Assembly: GCA_041398745.1 (NCBI GenBank)
Contig: JAWKUB010000003.1
Span: forward strand, 124,001-188,000
DNA length: 64,000 bases
Origin: JACKHO01 sp041398745
GTDB lineage: Bacteria; Planctomycetota; Planctomycetia; Planctomycetales; Planctomycetaceae
Direction: 5' to 3'
This document shows positions 56,953 through 64,000 of the stretch, in pieces (the stretch's first letter is position 1; every line of letters begins with the position of its first letter). Under the pieces are notes generated by a model. It saw only the letters and a program-made list of their open reading frames with translations, was not told the DNA's origin and did no database searches. The position numbers and the translations under genes were made by a program.

Positions 56953-58635
56953 TCATTTCCCCTTGTGCGTTTGCACATTCTTGTTTCCCGCTTTCAATTC
57001 ACCAAGTCGGCGTTGCAGATATTCGTGTGAGATTTGTTCGGCCTTTTTGCGGTCGGCCTCGTCGTAGTCCCAGAATTCCTGCACAATGGCTTCGCACGCT
57101 GGGTAGTGGGAGCCGTCGTCTCCGACACGTTGACGCGCATTGGCCAGCTGTTTCTTCAGGGCGTTGACCAGAGCGGTTGATTGGGGATCGTCGTAAATGT
57201 TGCGGGTTTCGTGGGGATCATTCACCAAATCGTAAAGTTCCCAGCCGGGTGGTGTCTGGTAGCCACCGTCGTAGTTGCATCCGTAGTAGTAAATGAGCTT
57301 GTGGGTTTTCGTCCGAATACCGACGTGGCCCGGATTGTCGTGATGCACCATGTGCATCCAGTAGCGATAGTAGGCTTCCTGCTTCCAGTCTTTCGCTTCC
57401 TGGCCCGTTTCGAGCAGCGACTTGAACGAACGTCCCTGCACCGACGCGGGGATTTCGGCGCCAGCGAATTCCAGCATGGTGGGACCGTAGTCGACGTTCT
57501 CAATGAGGGTGTCAAACTTTTGACCTGCTGCAATTGCCTTGGGGTACCGCACCAGAAACGGCATGCGTTGCGATTCCTCGTACATCCAGCGTTTGTCCTG
57601 GTAGTCGTGCTCGCCGAGCATGAAACCCTGGTCGGCTGTGTAAATGATGAGCGTGTTGTCCATTTGCCCGGTCTCGTCGAGATAGGCGAACAGCCGACCG
57701 AGGTTGTCATCAATCCCTTTTACGCAGCGGAGGAACTTTTTGAGGTAGGCGTTGTATGCCATTCGTGTGTTTTCTTCGTCGCTGTAATTGGCGGGATCGA
57801 AATTCTCCGGAAACTCGGCTGGGTACAGTTTCGGCAAATCACCGAGGTATGACCGCCGGGGATTACGGGAACCAATCGACGTGCCAATGTGTGGGATGAG
57901 TTCGTCATTCGCGCCGCGCGTTGCGATGGAGCCAAACTGCTCGTTCCGTGCCCACAATGATGGTGGCTCCGGGATGTTGACATCTGCGAGGTACGACTCA
58001 TACCGCGGGGCGTTGTCGAAATAGTCGTGCGGGGCTTTGAAGTGGTGCATGAGAAAGAACGGCTTGCTGGGATCGCGATGTTCTTTCAGCCATGCGAGTG
58101 ACAAATCGGTGATGGCGTCGGTGACGTGTTTGTCGTCGAACTGGATGAGGTTCTTCCCCCACGGTTTTTCACCCCGCACCCGAAATTCCGGATTGTGGTA
58201 CTTCCCCTGACCCGGCAGCACGCAGTAATAATCGAAGTCTGCTGGTTCTTCTTTCAAGTGCCATTTGCCAATCATGGCGGTCTGGTAACCGGCCTTTCGC
58301 ATTTGAATGGCAAGCATTTGCTTGCCGGGCGGAACACTTCCTGCCAGATCAAACGCCCCATTGACGTGGTTGTACTGACCGGTCAGCACACACGCCCGCG
58401 ACGGCGAACAAATCGAATTCGTACAAAAGGCATTCGTAAACAGAGCCCCTTCGTTCGCCAGCCGGTCGATGTTCGGCGTCGGTGCTACTTCCGCCAGCCG
58501 ACTCCCATACACCGAAATCGCGTGCGCGGCATGGTCATCCGACATGATGTACAGAATGTTGGGCCGCTCGGCTGCCAAGGCAGTCGCGGAGCAGATTGTG
58601 AGAAACAAAAGCGACAGTATGTTACGCATAGTCAT
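56953..58635 (-). CDS. Secreted type I sulfatase
   Basis: 560 residues with a signal peptide (ILSLLFLTICSATALAAE). The metal motif NILYIMSDDHAAHAI and the sulfatase signature CSPSRACVLTGQY (Cys76) mark a formylglycine-dependent enzyme: the CxPSR cysteine is converted to formylglycine by a separate activase. IGKWHLKEE and YTADQGFMLGEHDYQDKRWM supply further active-site residues. Planctomycetes use many such enzymes on sulfated polysaccharides; the substrate here is unknown. It is divergent from the TPR gene at 58824. Confidence 0.93.
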   Translation of the reverse strand: MTMRNILSLLFLTICSATALAAERPNILYIMSDDHAAHAISVYGSRLAEVAPTPNIDRLANEGALFTNAFCTNSICSPSRACVLTGQYNHVNGAFDLAGSVPPGKQMLAIQMRKAGYQTAMIGKWHLKEEPADFDYYCVLPGQGKYHNPEFRVRGEKPWGKNLIQFDDKHVTDAITDLSLAWLKEHRDPSKPFFLMHHFKAPHDYFDNAPRYESYLADVNIPEPPSLWARNEQFGSIATRGANDELIPHIGTSIGSRNPRRSYLGDLPKLYPAEFPENFDPANYSDEENTRMAYNAYLKKFLRCVKGIDDNLGRLFAYLDETGQMDNTLIIYTADQGFMLGEHDYQDKRWMYEESQRMPFLVRYPKAIAAGQKFDTLIENVDYGPTMLEFAGAEIPASVQGRSFKSLLETGQEAKDWKQEAYYRYWMHMVHHDNPGHVGIRTKTHKLIYYYGCNYDGGYQTPPGWELYDLVNDPHETRNIYDDPQSTALVNALKKQLANARQRVGDDGSHYPACEAIVQEFWDYDEADRKKAEQISHEYLQRRLGELKAGNKNVQTHKGK

Positions 58636-58823
58636 ATGAAGAAGTTCAGGAATTCGACGAGATCAAGAAGGTAGATATTCACACCGCGGATCCGACAATG
58701 TAGTGGACTCGGCTCGTTTCGCTAAGAGAGTGGGGAGTAATTCTGTGACAGGACTTCACGGCGACCTGCAAATTGGTCAAGATTCCAAAATTCTCATTGA
58801 GCGGCTAACCAGGGAGCAGAACT

Positions 58824-60389
58824 TTGTCGACCTCAGCAATTTTGAAGTACGTGCTCATTCTGGTTCTCTGCCTGATGGTGCCAATTACGGACTCGGCTAA
58901 CGGCGATGACACGGTTGAGTTGCGACAGCAAGCAAATTCCGCTGCGGAAGCTGCCGAGGACATCGAAACCAGGGAACTTTATTACCGTCTCGCCATTGCC
59001 GCGGCGAATGACGTGCGTGATGAGACGTTGCTCGCGAGCTACCGCGGATTGCAAACCCTGTTATGGCAGAACGAACGGTTTACGGACGCCGAACAACTCT
59101 GCAAAGGGTGGCTCGAAGTTGCGGCAGCAGTGCTGGGGGAACAGTCGAGTGAATTTAGTGACACTGCGTTTCTAGTTGCGACAACCCACCTACGAGCCAA
59201 AAACCGTAAGATGGCCGCCGACGTTGCAGAAAGGGGGCTAAAAAGTGTCGAATCGCAATTCCCTCGTGAAAGCAACGAGGTCTTTACTGCTCAATCTATT
59301 GTCCTAAACATTCTGTTTCCTGCCCAGATGTATGAGCGGGCCGACCGGTTGCTCGACCGGCAAGCAGCGGTGTTGACCGATTTTGCACCTGAGGACTTGA
59401 AGGAACCGACACAATGGCAACGAGACATTTTCATTTCGTTGAGTCGCATCCGAATGATTCCGTATCGTGAGGACAAGTCGCAATTGACGTCATTGTCGAA
59501 GCATATCCATGAACTCTTGGAAGCTCCAGAGACAGAGTCAACAGCAGATGACGTATGCAGTTGCCACTTGGAACTCGCGACGGCCTTTCGGGGTTGTGGA
59601 CGATTCGAAGATGCCTATCAGGAGCTTCAAAGGTTCTCCAGTCATGAGGACCTCACCTTTGACTACACAATCTTGCTGGGACAATTCGTGTCGCTGGCTT
59701 GTTTCGAGACTGGTCGAGCCAAAGAGGCCGCAGCAGAATCTATGAAGTGCCTGGACCTGATCAAAGATGACCCTGATTCAGACTACGGCTTCGGAGTGAG
59801 AGTTTCTCTAGCTCGTTCGCTTGGCATGCAAGGCAAACACGTGCAAGCGATAACCGTATTGCGACAGGCGATTGCAATCGAAACTGGACATCATGGGGAT
59901 GAAAGTGAAGATCTGGCATTCCTGCGCATGTATTTGGCTCATGAGTACCAATGCCAGGAACGTTTTGAAGAAGCCCGCGAACAATTGATGCTGGCGCTGG
60001 CCAAACTTGAGTCTTCGAAAGACTTGGTATTTGGCCACTCTTCCTGCCTGCAGGCTCTTAGAACAGCAGAAGCATGTGTGGGCAATTTGGAAAATGCGGA
60101 GAAATACCGACAACGAGCAACTGAACGGCTGTTGGAAAACAAGTACAGATCGTATGACGTAGCTACCGCCGACTACTTCCTTAATCGTAGCAGGGAGTTC
60201 GCGGCAACCGAGGAATGGGGGATCGCCGAGTTCCTTCTAGCGTCCGCCTTGTCCGAAGCCTTTGATGGCGGGACGGCAGCCAATGGAAAGCGACAGGAGA
60301 TCTACGAGGAGCTGTCGCGGAATCTCACAGAGCAGGGACGCAAAACGGAGGCTCAGGTGTACCTGCAATTCGCCGAATCCTTGAAGTAG
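58824..60389 (+). CDS. Secreted TPR-repeat protein
   Basis: 521 residues from TTG 58824, with AGGGAG seven bases upstream. A hydrophobic N-terminus (ILKYVLILVLCLMVPITDSA) acts as signal peptide or anchor. The rest consists of degenerate tetratricopeptide helix pairs, for example ADRLLDRQAAVLTDFAPEDL, GRFEDAYQELQRFSSHEDLT and QERFEEAREQLMLALAKLES. TPR proteins serve as protein-binding scaffolds; no partner is evident. Its neighbours are a sulfatase on the other strand and the YqiJ-flotillin pair downstream. Confidence 0.75.
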   Translation: MSTSAILKYVLILVLCLMVPITDSANGDDTVELRQQANSAAEAAEDIETRELYYRLAIAAANDVRDETLLASYRGLQTLLWQNERFTDAEQLCKGWLEVAAAVLGEQSSEFSDTAFLVATTHLRAKNRKMAADVAERGLKSVESQFPRESNEVFTAQSIVLNILFPAQMYERADRLLDRQAAVLTDFAPEDLKEPTQWQRDIFISLSRIRMIPYREDKSQLTSLSKHIHELLEAPETESTADDVCSCHLELATAFRGCGRFEDAYQELQRFSSHEDLTFDYTILLGQFVSLACFETGRAKEAAAESMKCLDLIKDDPDSDYGFGVRVSLARSLGMQGKHVQAITVLRQAIAIETGHHGDESEDLAFLRMYLAHEYQCQERFEEAREQLMLALAKLESSKDLVFGHSSCLQALRTAEACVGNLENAEKYRQRATERLLENKYRSYDVATADYFLNRSREFAATEEWGIAEFLLASALSEAFDGGTAANGKRQEIYEELSRNLTEQGRKTEAQVYLQFAESLK

Positions 60390-60567
60390 TGGGCGTCGTC
60401 AACAGGCGTATTGCGTCCACGCACACTGCCAGTCCAATCGGTCTAACCGAAAAACCGGCAGAATTCCGGGGGTTTTCTTTGATCCTCGTCTCCCACAGAT
60501 GCGTTTCCGTCTGTAACGAGTCCGCCCGTGTTGCATACTGACAACACAGTTCAGGTTACGACGAACG

Positions 60568-61230
60568 ATGAACGAGTTTCTCCAGATTTGCACGAGTATG
60601 CCGGTTGTGCCGTTTACGGTACTGGGCATGCTCTGCATGTTGTACTGGGTGATTGTCATCTTCGGCGCCCTGGATATTGATGGATTGGACTTGGACCTGG
60701 ATTTCGACGTCGATGCCGACATCCCTGATGTGGAAACGTCGGTCGTGGACTGGGGACTGGTCAGCCTGAAATGGTTTAATCTCGGCGATGTACCGCTCAT
60801 GGCATGGGCCAGCGCCTTCACGATTTCCGCGTGGGGCCTGGCAATGTTTGTCGACCGGGACTTGGCTATTGAAGGTGGAACGAATGGGGCTTACGCCCTG
60901 GCGATACTGCGAACCATTGCTGTCGGGGTATTCGCCGCCAAGTTTTTGACTCAGCCCATCAAAGGGCAGTTCAAACACAAAGAACCGAATCCTGCCGAGG
61001 AAATGATTGGCAGAAACGTGTTAATTACATCGAGTGAGGTCACCGCAGATTTTGGTCAGGCCGAATTCTCCAACGGAGAAGGAGCCCCGCTGAAACTGCA
61101 CGTGCGAACGGAAGGGGACGCCCTGAAGAAGGGAACAACTGCCCGCATTGTGGGTCACTCGCCCGACAAGAGAATGTTTTACGTCAGTGGTTTGAGCGAC
61201 GCAGAAGTCGACTCACATCTGGAAGGATAA
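60568..61230 (+). CDS. YqiJ/DUF1449-like membrane protein, flotillin partner
   Basis: 220 residues. Hydrophobic helices (VVPFTVLGMLCMLYWVIVIF, MAWASAFTISAWGLAMFVDR and AYALAILRTIAVGVFAAKFL) enclose an acidic loop rich in Asp (DIDGLDLDLDFDVDADIPDV). The C-terminal OB-fold region includes EEMIGRNVLITSSEVTADFG and EGAPLKLHVRTEG, as in NfeD/YqiJ proteins that accompany SPFH proteins. The flotillin gene starts 6 bp after its stop, which fixes the pairing. The role is organisation of membrane microdomains together with the flotillin (known for related pairs). Confidence 0.8.
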   Translation: MNEFLQICTSMPVVPFTVLGMLCMLYWVIVIFGALDIDGLDLDLDFDVDADIPDVETSVVDWGLVSLKWFNLGDVPLMAWASAFTISAWGLAMFVDRDLAIEGGTNGAYALAILRTIAVGVFAAKFLTQPIKGQFKHKEPNPAEEMIGRNVLITSSEVTADFGQAEFSNGEGAPLKLHVRTEGDALKKGTTARIVGHSPDKRMFYVSGLSDAEVDSHLEG

Positions 61231-61236
61231 GCACAC

Positions 61237-63351
61237 ATGGCCGCATTCATTACGGTTGTTTCCATCATTGGTGGAATTGTTCTGGCGGTTGGGGGATTCC
61301 TGTTTGTCCTGAACCAGTTCTACCGCAAAGTCGGTCCGGAAGAGGCCTTGGTCGTCACCGGCATTGGCGGACTCCAAGTCGCCACTGGTCGCGGCATGAT
61401 TGTTATCCCGGTCATGCATCGTCCGGAACTCATGGACCTTTCGGTGAAACGCATTGAAATTCAGCGGCGTGGCGAGGCGGGATTGATTTGTCAGGACAAT
61501 ATTCGGGCGGATATCGAAGTCGCATTCTTCGTGCGTGTGAACAACACGAAAGACGACATTCTCAATGTCGCTCAATCACTGGGATGTAAGCGGGCCAGCA
61601 CGCGTGACGCACTCATCGAACTGTTCGATGCCAAGTTCTCAGAAGCGCTGAAAACCGTCGGTAAGCAGTTTGATTTCGTCGAACTCTACAACGAACGCGA
61701 TCGGTTCAAAGAAGAAATCCTGAAGGTCATTGGAACCGACCTGAACGGTTATGTCCTCGACGACTGTGCCATCGACTACCTGGAGCAGACTCCTATCGAG
61801 TTGCTCAACAAGATGAACATCCTCGATGCCGAGGGGATTAAGAAGATTACCGAACTCACGTCACGCGAGCATGTGCTGGCGAACGAAATCGAACGTGAGA
61901 AGGAAAAGATCATCAAGAAGCAGGACGTCGAAGCGCAGGAGACCATTCTGGAGTTGGAGAAGCAGCGCGTTGATGCCGTTGAAAAGCAGAAGCGGGAGAT
62001 TGCGGAAATCACGGCCCGTCAAAATGCCGAAGCGGCCAAAGTGCAGGAAGAAGAACGCCTGAAATCAGAGCGGGCCCGCATTGTCACCGAAGAAGAACTG
62101 CAGGTGGCAGAACAGAATAAACTGCGGCAGGTCATTGTCGCTCAGCGCAACAAGGAACGAACCGACGCCGTCGAGAAGGAACGAGTCGAGAAAGATCGCA
62201 TGCTGGAAGTGACCGAACGTGAGCGCATTGTCGGCCTGGCTGAAATTGAAAAAGAGAAAGCCATTGAAGTCGAGAAGCGGAACATTCAGGACGTCATTCG
62301 GGAACGTGTCACCGTCGAACGGACCGTCGTCGAAGAACAACAGAAAATCAAAGACACCGAAGAGTTTGCCACCGCCGACCGCAGCAAGCGTGTCGCCGTG
62401 ACTGCCGCTGAGAAAGACGCAGAAGAGGCTTTGGTCAAAGAAATCAAAGCTGCCGAAGCTCGCAAGAAGTCAGCCGAGTTCGAGGCCGAGCAGGTACTCA
62501 TCGAAGCCGATGCGCGTCGCGCCGCCGCAGAACGTGAAACCGCTGCCAAGAAAATGCTGGCCGAAGCTCGTCAGGCGGAAGTCGCCGCAGATGGTCTGGC
62601 TCAGGCTCAGGTGCAGGAAGCGAAAGCGGCTGCGGTGGAGAAAGAAGGGACCGCCGAGGCCAACGTCATTCAGAAGAAAGCATTCGCCCAGGCCGAAGGT
62701 CAGAAGGCACATGCCGAAGCCGTCGAGAAGGAAGGTCTGGCCGAAGCCTCTGTTCTGCAACAGAAGTTCCACGCTGAGGCTCAAGGCATCGAAGAGAAGG
62801 CCAACGCCATGAAGCTCTTCGACGGTGTCGGACGCGAGCACGAAGAATTCAAACTCCGTCTCACCAAGGACAAGGAAATCGAACTGGCTGCTATTGCCGC
62901 GCAACAGGAAATTGCCCGCGAGCAGGCCGAAGTGGTCGGTGCCGCACTGGGCAACGCCCGCATCGACATTGTCGGTGGCGAGACCAAGTTCTTTGAAACC
63001 ATTGTCGACTCCATCCAGGCTGGTAAGTCGGTCGACCGCTGGGTCGACAACTCCCGCGTCATCACCGATGTGAAGAACACATTCTTCGGCGGTGGAGACG
63101 GTGCCGACTTCTCGCAGTCACTCCAGCAGTTCATGGGACAGTTCAACCTGAGCTTCGAAGATGTCAAAGACCTCTCCGTCGCCGCCCTCATCGGCAAACT
63201 GCTCATGGAATCGGACGACGACACCACAACCACCACGCTGAAGCGGATTCAGAAGTACCTGAAGTCTGCTGGCCTCATGGACAAGAAAGTCGCAGCATTG
63301 GGACTCGAAGGCTCGGTTGATGTTGGTGGCAAAGGTAAGGCGAAGTCGTAG
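61237..63351 (+). CDS. Flotillin (YqiK-like SPFH protein)
   Basis: 704 residues, longer than E. coli YqiK (553). An N-terminal membrane helix (VVSIIGGIVLAVGGFLFVLN) leads the SPFH domain (GPEEALVVTGIGGLQVATGR, then DLSVKRIEIQRRGEAGLICQ and GTDLNGYVLDDCAIDYLEQT). From about residue 205 to 580 it is charged Ala/Glu/Lys coiled coil, and a non-coiled tail with GGGDGADFSQSL closes the protein. Flotillins oligomerise at the membrane. It is co-transcribed with the YqiJ-like gene. Two hairpins follow the stop. Confidence 0.93.
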   Translation: MAAFITVVSIIGGIVLAVGGFLFVLNQFYRKVGPEEALVVTGIGGLQVATGRGMIVIPVMHRPELMDLSVKRIEIQRRGEAGLICQDNIRADIEVAFFVRVNNTKDDILNVAQSLGCKRASTRDALIELFDAKFSEALKTVGKQFDFVELYNERDRFKEEILKVIGTDLNGYVLDDCAIDYLEQTPIELLNKMNILDAEGIKKITELTSREHVLANEIEREKEKIIKKQDVEAQETILELEKQRVDAVEKQKREIAEITARQNAEAAKVQEEERLKSERARIVTEEELQVAEQNKLRQVIVAQRNKERTDAVEKERVEKDRMLEVTERERIVGLAEIEKEKAIEVEKRNIQDVIRERVTVERTVVEEQQKIKDTEEFATADRSKRVAVTAAEKDAEEALVKEIKAAEARKKSAEFEAEQVLIEADARRAAAERETAAKKMLAEARQAEVAADGLAQAQVQEAKAAAVEKEGTAEANVIQKKAFAQAEGQKAHAEAVEKEGLAEASVLQQKFHAEAQGIEEKANAMKLFDGVGREHEEFKLRLTKDKEIELAAIAAQQEIAREQAEVVGAALGNARIDIVGGETKFFETIVDSIQAGKSVDRWVDNSRVITDVKNTFFGGGDGADFSQSLQQFMGQFNLSFEDVKDLSVAALIGKLLMESDDDTTTTTLKRIQKYLKSAGLMDKKVAALGLEGSVDVGGKGKAKS

Positions 63352-63366
63352 GAGTTCGGCTACGAC

Positions 63367-63417
63367 CGACACAATGCGATGTGTCGAACATCGCCACTGC
63401 TGGCTTGCCAGCAGTGG
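63367..63417 (+). terminator. Two tandem stem-loops after the flotillin gene
   Basis: First CGACACA/TGTGTCG-type 7-bp stem (63367-63373 with 63380-63386). Then a perfect 11-bp stem CCACTGCTGGC/GCCAGCAGTGG with a TT loop (63394-63404 with 63407-63417). No T-run follows, so the function may be RNA stabilisation or termination. The 232 bases after it to 63649 hold nothing recognisable. Confidence 0.5.
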
Positions 63418-63649
63418 CCAGTCCCTAGTGAATGTGAGGACGCCCACCTTAGTAGCAGAACTGTCCCATCAGGGACGGCTGAATATCCCCGGTGCCCGAT
63501 CAACCAAGTTGCTAAGAGCGTAGAGACTTACCTACGCGAACTCTTACCTTGAAGTTGCTACAGCCAGTACAATAGACTCGCAAGTGAAACCAACGGATTC
63601 TCGTCGTCCTCCAAATCAGTTGATCGGATTTTCTGGAATCACTGCTGCC

Positions 63650-64000
63650 ATGATCGTATGCACGCACTGTTAAAAAAAGACTTCGCTCAAAGAAAGATTT
63701 GACTGGGCGAGAAGTCTCATGCCCCGCCTGCAAGAAGCGGTTCAAAGTCCCTGCATCCGATAAGTCGGCGAATTCGACAACTCCACTTCAGAGTGACAGC
63801 ACAGGGGCGTCACAAGGTTCCAATCTCACTTACTTACTTGCCACAATTGGGGTGATCGTGCTGTTTGTTGGTGTGGTCGGCTTCTCCATCTACTACTTGT
63901 CGAATCCAACAGGTCTAAGCCAAAGTTCTGACAATGTAGCGAGTCTCGACGCAGACCCCATCAATGGTAACCCGAAGGAGCTTTCTGGGGACTTGTTGAT
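63650..64000 (+). pseudogene. Zinc-ribbon membrane protein with apparent frameshift, truncated by the window end
   Basis: ATG 63650 reads MIVCTHC and then meets TAA at 63671. Skipping one base (T63671) gives CKKRLRSKKDLTGREV, then SCPACKKRFKVPASDKS, a complete CxxC...CxxC zinc ribbon of the type common at the N-terminus of planctomycete membrane proteins. The +1 frame stays open to 64000 and includes a membrane helix (YLLATIGVIVLFVGVVGFSI). The gene is therefore broken by one extra base or needs +1 frameshifting; it continues beyond the window. No start codon ATG exists in the downstream frame; TTG near 63702 would lose the first CxxC. Confidence 0.6.

Noticed and set aside
63672..63678. Poly-A transcription slippage rescuing the zinc-ribbon gene
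   Set aside because: The TAA stop begins at the T before the A-run, so changing the number of A residues does not remove it.

Overview
The window reads as chromosomal DNA of a planctomycete (Planctomycetota, most likely a Planctomycetaceae-type lineage; the rank below phylum is inference). The pointers are a giant secreted protein with the planctomycete-type LEDRTLLS N-terminal motif, two PSD1/DUF1549/DUF1553 cytochrome-like proteins each paired with a DUF1501 protein, a sulfatase, a membrane Ser/Thr kinase with the DIGLSKF-type activation loop, and many signal-peptide proteins of unknown role.

Layout. 0.1-7.4 kb: one very large minus-strand surface protein with three repeated C-terminal module pairs. 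7.7-14.7 kb: metabolic and envelope genes (beta-hydroxyacid dehydrogenase, NHL-type propeller, lipoprotein, DUF1501 + PSD1 pair). 15.0-32.3 kb: a flagellar island made of two divergent arms. The minus arm runs flgF-flgG-flgA-flgH-flgI-flgJ-flgN-flgK-flgL and a short HDOD-like gene. The plus arm runs fliL-fliM-fliN-fliO-fliP-flhA, a small membrane protein, fliA, and two unknown genes. A near-perfect sigma-54 promoter (TGGCAC-N5-TTGCA) sits 34 bp before the flgF start. fliQ, fliR, flhB, flhF and flhG are not in the island. 32.5-41.5 kb: CoA-disulfide-reductase/rhodanese, a short SecA-like ATPase, a GlnE adenylyltransferase carrying a GlnD-like tandem ACT insert, and an APC permease. 41.7-49.2 kb: second DUF1501/PSD1 pair, a small membrane protein, a rhodanese and Zwf. 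49.6-55.1 kb: a kinase/FHA envelope operon. 55.3-58.6 kb: secreted unknowns and a sulfatase. 58.8-63.4 kb: a TPR protein, then a YqiJ-flotillin pair. The window ends inside a zinc-ribbon membrane protein whose frame appears broken.

The most unusual items are four. (1) The GlnE-ACT-ACT-GlnE architecture at 36.5-40.2 kb, which would join the glutamine-sensing module of GlnD to the two catalytic halves of GlnE. (2) A dispersed element of constant length (about 128 bp, four copies) whose first three bases are the TAG stop codon of the upstream gene in three of the four copies; one copy is split by a second, 84-bp inverted-repeat element with a probable target duplication. (3) A flagellar switch protein FliM without the CheY-binding N-terminus, and an L-ring protein FlgH without a lipobox. 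(4) A 647-residue SecA-like ATPase lacking the usual C-terminal third.

No rRNA, tRNA, CRISPR array or transposase gene was seen.
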